A DNA stretch of 19,175 bases, from NCBI GenBank assembly GCA_035651635.1, contig DASRFK010000305.1:1-19175 (forward strand), read 5' to 3'. How positions within the stretch are numbered: the stretch's first letter is position 1; each line of letters begins with the position of its first letter. A program made the position numbers and the translations under genes. The notes below the pieces were generated by a model. It was not told the origin of the DNA, searched no databases, and saw only the letters and a program-made list of their open reading frames with translations. The DNA comes from JANXQE01 sp035651635 (GTDB lineage: Bacteria > Verrucomicrobiota > Verrucomicrobiia > Limisphaerales > UBA8199). Positions 1 through 6,262 of the stretch are shown piece by piece.

Positions 1-2022
1 CTCATTCACCAGCTGGGCAAATTGGCCGCCGGTGGGGGAAGTGTCGGACGCGAACAAGTCGAGGATTTCTCGCGCCCGGTTTTTAAATTCCAGGTTTAAG
101 GCCGGGAGTTCCAGGCAGCGCACGGCCTCGATGACGCCCGACTGATGCGAATGCGGGATGAACATCATATCATTGTCCCACGGGATCGGAGCCCAATGCT
201 GGTCGGGGGCATGATAATAGCCGTGATTGGCTTCCTCACGCAGGTCGACATTGCTCAGAAACCCGTTGAGCGCATGAAAGCTGTAGAAGGCGCTTAAATT
301 AAGATGGTCACGCCACCAGGTCTCTCTTTGGCTGCGCTGCAGGCCGGAGCGGAACTGCTCCCAATCCGAGTTGTCCGCCGGCATTCCGCGAGCGAGGTGT
401 TTGCGGCCGCTCTGCAGGCTGTAAATGTTGCCAGAGGGTAGGCCAAGCTCATCCAGCCACGGGCCGTCCATAGGCTGGACGGCCAAGTACAACCCCCAAA
501 GGTCGCTCTGATATTGGTTGCCACGCGAGCTTTCATCGGCGCTTTCGATCACACGAAAATGTATCCAGTGCGTGTTGGCCGCCGGCACTTCGGCCAACTG
601 ATACGAACGGAAAGCCAGGGCCTCATCCATCCCGGCCATCCCTCGATTCATCTGCACCCATGGACTGGCGCAGGCATTGAGATCCAAATTGTGCCAGCCA
701 TTGGCGTAGGGCCGCCCATAATCGTCCTTGGGGCGAAAACTATGGCCGCGGTTGAATTTGAAGGCCCATTTGTTCTTGCCGGCAAGATAGGCACTGGCCT
801 GGCCGCGATTATGGAATTTGATATGGTCATACACCCGCCCATCGTAAACGAGCGTGCCATAGAACGGCTGACGATTGTAACTGCCATCCCACTGGCTTCG
901 AGAAACGTCCTCTTCCCGCGCGATCAGATGATAAACCGGCAAGGAACCGAGCATTTGAGATGAGAAGGTGAGCGGTGGCGTTTGCCTTGGTTCGGTCGCT
1001 CCAGTCCAGGCCGGTATCCCATCGTAGACAAACCAGGCAAAATTGGGGGCCTCATCATCGGCATAGGGCACCCGAACGCTTTGCCGGCTGCTGTTCCGAG
1101 CCGTAATACGATACCGGACCAGGCACCGGTGCTTCTGAAATTCGCCTGAGACTGTAGCGGTGAATGCGGCTGGGTCGCCTGTGACCGCCTGCATCGGAAG
1201 CTCGATCCAATTCGTTTCGTAAAGCTTATCGCTCAGACGAATATAATTGCCCGGCTGCACGAGTTGAAGGCTCAGCGTCAGGTTGGTGACGCCGCTCGCC
1301 GGCATCACTCGCGCGGTGACGATAACCGGCTCGCCGGATTTAGGCTGCTCGGGCCTGTGTTCGACCGACAAAATGACCGGGGGCGACTCTGGCGTGAAAG
1401 TGGAGTTGCGAGCGCCGGGTGTGGGGCGCTGCCACTTTGGAGTAGGGGCAGGTTGCTCGTGCCGTGCAGTGACAGCAGCGATGCGCCGGCTCGAGTTGGC
1501 TGCAAATCCCGAACTGCGCCATGAGCCCGGAGAATTTCCCGGCAAGGCCGGGTTGATTCGCTCGAGCGAGGAGCCGCCGCCGGCGGTCGCCACTGGCCAG
1601 GGAAAGCCCACGCCATAATGAACTTCATCAACGATTTTGCCCTGCGCATCTTTCAAGCGAACCGTGCCCGAGTGCCTTAGTTTTCCGATAAACGGACCAA
1701 GCGGTCGGAACCCGAACTCCTTTTCAAAAGCAGCCGGGTCCAGGGCGACCACCAGGAACTCGCCTGGCTTCATGACCGTATTGGAAGCAAATGAATAGGC
1801 GTTGAGCCACCAACCGGTAAGATTGATGGGCTCCGCGCCGGGGTTATGCAGTTCGATGAATTCTACCGAACGTTTTTGCGGCGCCTCAAAGTAAATCTCA
1901 TTGATTGCGACGCCTGCGGCCGGGCAGACATGAATCGAGGACACGCCAATCAACGCCGCGATGAACCCCAAAGCAAACGCCGATGCGTGAATTCTCCGAA
2001 AAACCAGGCGGAGGGAAATCAT
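1..2022 (-). CDS. Secreted lamin-tail (LTD) plus CotH-kinase family protein, 3' end cut by window edge
   Basis: The open frame runs from ATG at 2022 down to base 1 (674 codons) with no stop, so the C-terminus lies outside. Residues 1-37 look like a signal peptide: basic start, hydrophobic core, small residues before VAINEIYF. Residues about 40-170 match a lamin-tail domain (VEFIELHNPG, INLTGWWL, KPGEFLVVA, GGGSSLERINP). A linker and an Ig-like or beta-rich part follow. From about residue 361 (LPVYHLIAREED) to the edge there is a CotH spore-coat-kinase-like region with VYDHIKFHNRG, LWGLYLAVQPMDG, a helical stretch and PIPWDNDMMF (WDND at 615-618), where the family's metal-binding acidic residues lie. 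Bacillus CotH phosphorylates spore-coat proteins. Exported LTD-CotH fusions are common in Verrucomicrobiota and Planctomycetes, with unknown substrates, so the kinase role here is inferred only. The next gene upstream, on the same strand, is the O-methyltransferase, 262 bases away. Confidence 0.88.
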   Translation of the reverse strand, partial: MISLRLVFRRIHASAFALGFIAALIGVSSIHVCPAAGVAINEIYFEAPQKRSVEFIELHNPGAEPINLTGWWLNAYSFASNTVMKPGEFLVVALDPAAFEKEFGFRPLGPFIGKLRHSGTVRLKDAQGKIVDEVHYGVGFPWPVATAGGGSSLERINPALPGNSPGSWRSSGFAANSSRRIAAVTARHEQPAPTPKWQRPTPGARNSTFTPESPPVILSVEHRPEQPKSGEPVIVTARVMPASGVTNLTLSLQLVQPGNYIRLSDKLYETNWIELPMQAVTGDPAAFTATVSGEFQKHRCLVRYRITARNSSRQSVRVPYADDEAPNFAWFVYDGIPAWTGATEPRQTPPLTFSSQMLGSLPVYHLIAREEDVSRSQWDGSYNRQPFYGTLVYDGRVYDHIKFHNRGQASAYLAGKNKWAFKFNRGHSFRPKDDYGRPYANGWHNLDLNACASPWVQMNRGMAGMDEALAFRSYQLAEVPAANTHWIHFRVIESADESSRGNQYQSDLWGLYLAVQPMDGPWLDELGLPSGNIYSLQSGRKHLARGMPADNSDWEQFRSGLQRSQRETWWRDHLNLSAFYSFHALNGFLSNVDLREEANHGYYHAPDQHWAPIPWDNDMMFIPHSHQSGVIEAVRCLELPALNLEFKNRAREILDLFASDTSPTGGQFAQLVNE

Positions 2023-2153
2023 CGGCAATTAAACTGCTGGTATTTAGTCCAAAGCGCAAGCGTGCCTCCGGCCACGCGAAAAGCGGCGCGGGGTTTTTTG
2101 GCGAAGAACAAGTCAGCTGCCCGTGAACTGGACGGCGGAAGGGCCCTCCCCAA

Positions 2154-2186
2154 CCCTCTCCTCCTGACCTCCTGAGGAGGAGAGGG
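2154..2186. repeat. Perfect 12-bp inverted repeat (hairpin)
   Basis: CCCTCTCCTCCT at 2154-2165 pairs perfectly with AGGAGGAGAGGG at 2175-2186 around a 9-base loop. It lies in the 262-base gap between the CotH-like gene and the O-methyltransferase. No T-run follows on either strand, so it is not a classic intrinsic terminator. It resembles the short dispersed palindromes of GC-rich environmental bacteria. The rest of 2023-2153 shows nothing I can name. Confidence 0.7.
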
Positions 2187-2240
2187 AGCAGCTGGTCGGA
2201 CGCTCTCTTAGGAATTCCCGGCCACGCCGCGGTCGGAGCC

Positions 2241-2283
2241 CCGCAGAGTAGAAACTCTGCGGTACGGCAGACTAAAAGTCTGC
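2241..2283. repeat. Tandem pair of small hairpins abutting the O-methyltransferase stop codon
   Basis: CCGCAGAGT (2241-2249) and ACTCTGCGG (2254-2262) form a 9-bp stem with loop AGAA. GCAGACT (2267-2273) and AGTCTGC (2277-2283) form a 7-bp stem with loop AAA. The two share the CGCAGA core, so this looks like a paired repeat. On the minus strand the O-methyltransferase TAG (2287-2285) is one base from the second stem. The pair could act as a transcript 3'-end stabiliser, but it lacks the T-run of an intrinsic terminator. I recall similar pairs from verrucomicrobial intergenic DNA but cannot check this. Confidence 0.7.
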
Positions 2284-2284
2284 G

Positions 2285-2968
2285 CTACCGCGGCGGCTCG
2301 GTAACCAAAGCGATGGCGAAGCCGTCGTAACCTTTGCTGCCGACGGTTTGAATAGCGGTGGCTGTCAGACCTTTTTCGGCCGCCAGCAGTTCGAGAAAAC
2401 GACGCATGCCCAGCACGGCGGGATCCTTCGTGTCGTCCAGTAAAGTACCTTTGCGGATTACATTATCGACGACGATTAAACTCCCTTGGCGGGCGAGTTT
2501 TACTGCCCAGGAGAAATAATCCGGCGTGGTGGGTTTATCGGCATCGATGAAGATGAAGTCAAAAGGTCCCAAACTTTCGCAAGCGAGTTTTGGCAGAGTT
2601 TCCAACGCCGGCCCGATTCGCAGATCGACGATGGCAGAGAGACCCGCTCGAGCGATATTGGTCCGAGCTACCTCCGCGTGATGGGGATCCACCTCAAGGG
2701 TTACCAAGCGCCCGCCCGGCGGCAGCCCACGGGCCAGCCAGATGGTGCTGTAGCCGCCCAGCGTTCCGATTTCCAAAATGCTGCGGGCGCCTTGAAGTTT
2801 GGCCAATAGCTGCAGGAACTGACCCTGACACGGAGTAACCTGGATCTCTGGCAATCCCGCCGCGGTGCTCGCCTCGAGAGCCGCGTCTAAAACCGGATCG
2901 GGAGCGAGCAGGGACCCGGCCAGGAACTCGTCAATTGCAGTCCACTGGGGCTGGTTGGGATTTGGCAT
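2285..2968 (-). CDS. Class I SAM-dependent O-methyltransferase (Methyltransf_3/COMT-like)
   Basis: A 227-residue protein, the usual length for cation-dependent caffeoyl-CoA/catechol-type O-methyltransferases. The SAM site is LEIGTLGGYST (65-75), followed by the acidic ribose-binding LEVDP (91-95). The metal-site region is FIFIDADK (139-145), with VVDNV (166-170) supplying the second Asp-Asn pair. These enzymes move a methyl group from SAM to a catechol-like hydroxyl in the cytoplasm. The actual acceptor cannot be read from sequence. The start is ATG at 2968 with no clear Shine-Dalgarno. A possible leaderless promoter (CTGACA, 16-base spacer, TACCAT) ends six bases before the ATG. The gene is divergent from yraN and its stop codon touches a hairpin pair. 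Confidence 0.92.
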   Translation of the reverse strand: MPNPNQPQWTAIDEFLAGSLLAPDPVLDAALEASTAAGLPEIQVTPCQGQFLQLLAKLQGARSILEIGTLGGYSTIWLARGLPPGGRLVTLEVDPHHAEVARTNIARAGLSAIVDLRIGPALETLPKLACESLGPFDFIFIDADKPTTPDYFSWAVKLARQGSLIVVDNVIRKGTLLDDTKDPAVLGMRRFLELLAAEKGLTATAIQTVGSKGYDGFAIALVTEPPR

Positions 2969-2995
2969 GCGTCGATGGTAGCAGATCGATTTAGT

Positions 2996-3023
2996 TTGTC
3001 AGGAGCGGGTGAGGGTTTATAAC
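2996..3023 (+). promoter_or_regulatory. Sigma70-like promoter for yraN
   Basis: TTGTCA (2996-3001) and TATAAC (3018-3023) each match five of six consensus bases and are separated by 16 bases. Transcription would begin near 3030, about 20 bases before the GTG start of yraN. This is the best promoter match I found by eye. It is not proven, because promoter rules in this phylum are little studied. Confidence 0.5.
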
Positions 3024-3049
3024 CAAACCAGGGCTAAATTGGCCTGGAC

Positions 3050-3484
3050 GTGGCACAAGGTTTTTTCCAGCGAATCCAGAATTGGTATCGTGGCTCGGCA
3101 AGACCACTGCATCTTTTGCACGGTGAACTGGGTGAACGGGCGGCCAGGAAATACCTGAAGAAAAGGGGTATGAAATTCTTAACCGCGAACTTTCGCACCT
3201 CACGGGGAGAAATTGACCTGGTTTTTCGCGATCGAGACTGTCTGGTCTTTATCGAGGTGAAAACCAGGTCATCGGAGGAATGGACGCGGCCGGCGGCGGC
3301 GGTCGATGCGGCGCGGCGGCGGCGGTTGACCCGCTGCGGCCTGGACTATCTGCACCTGCTCAAGAACCCGCAGGTGAAAGTTCGCTTCGATATTGTGGAA
3401 GTGTTGCTGGAAAAGAGCGCCGTCAGGGAAGTGCGGCATTTGCCCAACTCATTCGCGATGGAGCGGCCGTATCGGTACGGGTAG
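3050..3484 (+). CDS. yraN: YraN/UPF0102 family, PD-(D/E)XK nuclease-fold protein
   Basis: A 144-residue cytoplasmic protein of normal family length. It carries the UPF0102 signature: HGELGERAARKYLKKRG (24-40) at the N-terminus, then NFRTSRGEIDLVFRD (47-61) and FIEVKTR (67-73). The acidic residues of GEIDL together with E69 and K71 form a PD-(D/E)XK nuclease-like core, as in archaeal Holliday-junction resolvases. The biological role of the family is unsettled. The start is GTG at 3050. It is needed to keep the helix before HGELGE, and the next Met (residue 41) would delete the family's N-terminal motif. There is no strong Shine-Dalgarno. The gene is convergent with dus, with a heptamer repeat array in the 87 bases between them. 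Confidence 0.92.
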   Translation: MAQGFFQRIQNWYRGSARPLHLLHGELGERAARKYLKKRGMKFLTANFRTSRGEIDLVFRDRDCLVFIEVKTRSSEEWTRPAAAVDAARRRRLTRCGLDYLHLLKNPQVKVRFDIVEVLLEKSAVREVRHLPNSFAMERPYRYG

Positions 3485-3512
3485 GAACGGGCCGGAGGAC
3501 CGGTCCGAGGGA

Positions 3513-3566
3513 CGAAACCCGAAATCCGAAGGCCGAAGGAAGGCCGAAGTCCGAAGCCCGAAATGA
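3513..3566. repeat. Heptameric CGAARNC repeat array, copy 1
   Basis: The sequence reads as consecutive 7-base units (CGAAACC, CGAAATC, CGAAGGC, CGAAGGA), a 4-base phase break (AGGC), then CGAAGTC, CGAAGCC and CGAAATG. It fills the gap between the convergent ends of yraN and dus, stopping a few bases beyond the dus stop codon. A second array with the same units and the same phase break is at 15624-15690. A perfect palindrome GGACCGGTCC sits just before it at 3497-3506. Confidence 0.8.
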
Positions 3567-3571
3567 GCCGA

Positions 3572-4618
3572 TCAAAGGTGCTCTCCAGCCAATAGGTCGG
3601 CAGGATGCAGATCCAGGCGGAATGGTTCGAGGACCATGGGTTGATCGTGGTCGAGGAAGTCGCGGCAAACTGCGAAGAATTCGGCTTTGTTGGTGACCCG
3701 GCGAATGCGATGCAGGAATTGGCCGGTCGGCTCGACGCCGACACCGAGATAATTCATGTATTTTTTCATTTTCTGGACCTGGGCCGCTTCGCGGACATCT
3801 GGCGAGCAAACCGCCTCGTATAATGCCTGCACGTAGGCCAGAACATCGTACCCGCGCGGGAGGAAAAGGGCTTCGCCGCGTTGGTGCTGACGGAACTGGT
3901 GAAAAATCCACGGGTTGCGAATGGCGCCACGTCCGATCATCAGGCCGCGGGAGCCGGTGAGTCGCAGAACTTCCTCCGCCTTTTGGGCCGAGTAAACGTT
4001 GCCGTTGGCGAGCACGGGGCAAGGAACCTCCGCTACCGCTCGGGCGATGTAATCGTAATGAACTTCGCTACGGTACATTTCTTTCACGGTCCGGCCGTGA
4101 ACGGTGAGCAAATCGAGCGAGTGTTTGGCGAAGATGGGCAGCAGTTCGTCGTAAACCTGCGGGGAATCAAAGCCGATTCGCGTCTTGACGGTAAACTTTA
4201 TGGTCACCGCCTCGCGCAAAGCCCCCAGGATGGAATCCACGTGGTTTGGATCGCGCAGCAGTCCGCCGCCGGCGCACTTGCGGTAAACGACGGGCGCAGG
4301 GCAACCCAGGTTGAGATCGACGGCGGCAATAGGGTATTGCTGCAGTTCGCGTACGGTGCGGACCAGCGAAGGGATGTCGTTGCCGATCATCTGGGCAATC
4401 GCCGGTTTGCCGGTGGGATTATAGATGATCGACTTGAGAATGTTGCGATCCAGTGTCGAGGTTGCATGAACTCGGAAGTACTCGGTGAAATAAAGATCCG
4501 GCCCGCCATAAGTGGCGAGGAGCCGCCAAAAGGCAAGGTCGGTTACATCCTGCATGGGGGCCAGCGCCAGAATTGGAGCCGAGCTGTTCAGGAGTGAGTT
4601 GAAGTCAAGCTGGACCAT
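3572..4618 (-). CDS. dus: tRNA-dihydrouridine synthase (Dus family)
   Basis: A 348-residue FMN enzyme that reduces uridine to dihydrouridine in the tRNA D-loop or variable region, using NADPH. TIM-barrel motifs appear in order: LALAPMQDVTD (17-27, FMN site), AQMIGND (75-81), DLNLGCPAP (101-109) with the family's catalytic Cys at 106, RKCAGGGLL (113-121), VKTRIG (144-149), LLTVHGRT (170-177), VLANGNV (202-208) and GLMIGRGA (225-232). The helical C-terminal tRNA-binding domain follows. Its subclass (DusA, B or C) cannot be fixed by eye. The ATG follows the hicA TAA with no gap. GGGAG lies about nine bases upstream within hicA, so translation is probably coupled to hicA. Confidence 0.95.
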   Translation of the reverse strand: MVQLDFNSLLNSSAPILALAPMQDVTDLAFWRLLATYGGPDLYFTEYFRVHATSTLDRNILKSIIYNPTGKPAIAQMIGNDIPSLVRTVRELQQYPIAAVDLNLGCPAPVVYRKCAGGGLLRDPNHVDSILGALREAVTIKFTVKTRIGFDSPQVYDELLPIFAKHSLDLLTVHGRTVKEMYRSEVHYDYIARAVAEVPCPVLANGNVYSAQKAEEVLRLTGSRGLMIGRGAIRNPWIFHQFRQHQRGEALFLPRGYDVLAYVQALYEAVCSPDVREAAQVQKMKKYMNYLGVGVEPTGQFLHRIRRVTNKAEFFAVCRDFLDHDQPMVLEPFRLDLHPADLLAGEHL

Positions 4619-4837
4619 TTAAAGATGCTCCCAATCTTCTCGTTTTACGCCTGCCTGGCGCAAGACCTGGGACAGGAGGTGTGGCCCGATGTCCGACTTG
4701 TGAGGATTGGGAATAGTTAGTGAAAGGTCCCCTTTTTGCATGAACTCGTGCTTGCCGCCGGAGTAGGGACCCGTAAAGCCAAGCTTGCGTAAGGCACTGA
4801 TTAAGTCGCGTCGCTTGATCGGACCGAAATGCGGCAT
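4619..4837 (-). CDS. hicA: HicA-family mRNA interferase toxin
   Basis: A 72-residue protein of typical HicA length with a dsRBD-like fold. N-terminal KRRDLISALRKLGF is followed by SGGKHEFMQKG (26-36), where His30 is the expected catalytic residue. Next come LTIPNPHKSDIGPHLL (40-55) and QAGVKREDWEHL, the family C-terminus. HicA toxins cleave mRNA and tmRNA independently of ribosomes until bound by HicB. The start ATG overlaps the hicB stop by one base (TAATG on the minus strand), and the stop codon abuts the dus ATG. All key residues are present, so the toxin appears intact. Confidence 0.93.
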   Translation of the reverse strand: MPHFGPIKRRDLISALRKLGFTGPYSGGKHEFMQKGDLSLTIPNPHKSDIGPHLLSQVLRQAGVKREDWEHL

Positions 4838-5088
4838 TATGCCGGCTCTCCGATTTCCTTTATAGCGAGGTCTACCCCTTCTAATACTGGAATTGGGAGG
4901 TGGCGAGAAATTCTGAAAAGCAGCCAGTCCTCCAACGTTTTGGCGAGTTCGTCGCGGCAGGCTTCAAGGCTTTCGGCCTGGGCGAGAACACCTAGGAAGC
5001 CTGGGATTTCACCGTAGAATCCTTCCGCATTCCCTAAAATTTCATAATGGGCCTTTGCCATGGCGAGCCGCAGGTATTCCGTCAACAT
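4837..5088 (-). CDS. hicB: HicB-family antitoxin, short form
   Basis: An 83-residue protein with a partial RNase-H-like HicB fold: HYEILGNAEGFYGEIPGF (14-31), VLAQAESLEACRDELAKTLEDWL (34-56) and a C-terminal GVDLAIKEIG. It should bind and block HicA. Longer HicB proteins (roughly 110-150 residues) carry a C-terminal helix-turn-helix or ribbon-helix-helix DNA-binding domain. This one ends before any such domain, so how the operon is autoregulated is unclear. The start is ATG at 5088 without a Shine-Dalgarno. It is the first gene of the hicB-hicA-dus set and lies 65 bases after the MnmC2-like gene. Confidence 0.92.
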   Translation of the reverse strand: MLTEYLRLAMAKAHYEILGNAEGFYGEIPGFLGVLAQAESLEACRDELAKTLEDWLLFRISRHLPIPVLEGVDLAIKEIGEPA

Positions 5089-5094
5089 GGTTAC

Positions 5095-5151
5095 AGCATA
5101 TCATCTGATTACTTATCTGGAAAGCGCGTTACCTACGTGGAGAGCGCGTTA
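5095..5151 (-). promoter_or_regulatory. Putative hicB promoter with direct-repeat operator
   Basis: On the minus strand TTTCCA (5123-5118) and TATGCT (5100-5095) are separated by 17 bases. The -10 ends six bases before the hicB ATG, implying a nearly leaderless transcript. Each element matches only four of six consensus bases. Two copies of TAACGCGCTYTCC (minus strand; plus-strand 5119-5131 and 5139-5151, 12 of 13 identical) repeat with 20-base spacing, about two helical turns. The proximal copy overlaps the -35, which is what a repressor site would do. The binding protein is unknown. Confidence 0.4.
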
Positions 5152-5153
5152 AC

Positions 5154-6035
5154 TTATGGAACGAATTGCGGATGGGATTGGAGCCGTTCCCAGGTTGCCG
5201 GAGAGAGTTTGGCCTGGCGGTAAATGGGCTCGGTCAACGGTTCCGCGCTGCTCGATCGATGGGCGCGCTGCAGCCAGCGATGATCCAACGGTTCTTTAAC
5301 CATGGACAGCGTATTGGCCGCGAAAGTCGTTTCTTCTTTTTCGCCGGTCGCGTGGCCGACACCGACGTAGAATCCCGCCAACAGCAAAGTCACGCGCAAA
5401 ATCGTGCTTCGAGAATAGGTCGGCAAAGCACAAGGTCTGGTTGGGTCCAACAACCGAAAGAGGTTGGAAAAGAGCGGCAACGTCCACATCGCCGGGTTCT
5501 TGGCGGGTGAAAAGGCGTCGAACATGATCAAGTGAGGCTTGGCAAGGCTAGCAGCGGCCGCACTCGTCAACAGCGTCGGGAAATCGGCGAGGTGAACTTG
5601 CCATTGAACCGAGCCGTTGCGCTCGCGGAAGCTGACGTGATGCTCATCCAACAGACGCCGGAGCTTCGGCTCGTACCCGGATAAATAGTTAAGGTGTTCA
5701 GAATGTGCCAGAGCAAAGTCAAGTGGGGCGAGAGTGTGATCGAAGCTGAGTAAATGAAGCGAGCATGGTAGCTCGCCAGCGACGCGCAAGACGGTCAGCG
5801 CGTTGGCCGCAGCGCCCAGGCCCACGTCCCAAATGACGAAAGTGTCGGGGTGCCGCTGAAGCCGCTCAGTGAGGCGCGCCTGCTTCACGTAAAGAGCTTG
5901 AGCCTCGGTGACCGGTCCGACCACGGGATGGAACGTCTCGCCATGCGCCAGGGAATGGACGCTGTAAGCGCCGCTGGCCAGTTTGACGATGCGATAGCCG
6001 ACGGCGGCGTGTTCAGGATCTTGTTTGGTGCCCAA
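5154..6035 (-). CDS. MnmC2-like (DUF752) SAM methyltransferase, probable tRNA wobble-uridine modification
   Basis: A 293-residue protein resembling the methyltransferase half of MnmC, which makes mnm5(s2)U at tRNA position 34. Family marks are the SAM loop IWDVGLGAAANAL (68-80), LSFDHTLAPL (96-105) and DAFSPAKNPAMWTLPLF (173-189). They continue with PTYSRSTILRVTLLLAGF (205-222) and GEKEETTFAAN (231-241), where MnmC usually has a K-R-E motif. There is no FAD oxidase half, as in stand-alone DUF752 proteins. The C-terminal roughly 50 residues are unassigned. The start is a TTG at 6035 directly preceded by an in-frame TGA. No ATG or GTG occurs before the SAM loop, so TTG is the only plausible start. 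Target specificity is inferred. Confidence 0.8.
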   Translation of the reverse strand: MGTKQDPEHAAVGYRIVKLASGAYSVHSLAHGETFHPVVGPVTEAQALYVKQARLTERLQRHPDTFVIWDVGLGAAANALTVLRVAGELPCSLHLLSFDHTLAPLDFALAHSEHLNYLSGYEPKLRRLLDEHHVSFRERNGSVQWQVHLADFPTLLTSAAAASLAKPHLIMFDAFSPAKNPAMWTLPLFSNLFRLLDPTRPCALPTYSRSTILRVTLLLAGFYVGVGHATGEKEETTFAANTLSMVKEPLDHRWLQRAHRSSSAEPLTEPIYRQAKLSPATWERLQSHPQFVP

Positions 6036-6262
6036 TCAGTGTTGGATGATGGCAGGCTTCGGGGTGCGGTTACAAGTTGCGGAATCGGACAAGTTAGCCG
6101 CAAAACGAACGCGAAAAGATGGCACAATGCATTCCGGCGCAAATATGGAGCGAGCCGCAACAATCTGAACGAGCGGGAATGTCCGTCTGGCGCACAGCGC
6201 ACCGTGCCATCCAAGCGTTGGGTGGCGGATCGCACTCTGTTGCTGGAACGCGAGGGGAGTGG
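6036..6262. other. Intergenic gap between kinase and MnmC2-like gene
   Basis: These 227 bases separate the kinase stop codon from the TTG start of the MnmC2-like gene. I see no gene, strong hairpin or clear promoter. The spacing argues that the two genes are transcribed separately although they share a strand. Confidence 0.5.

Noticed and set aside
3881..4597. 238-codon plus-strand frame opposite dus
   Set aside because: The dus gene carries all family motifs on the other strand and this frame has none. It is an antisense shadow.
5885..6235. Possible frameshifted N-terminus of the MnmC2-like gene
   Set aside because: The overlapping frame has no resemblance to MnmC, and the gene as read from TTG 6035 already contains the N-terminal strands before the SAM loop.
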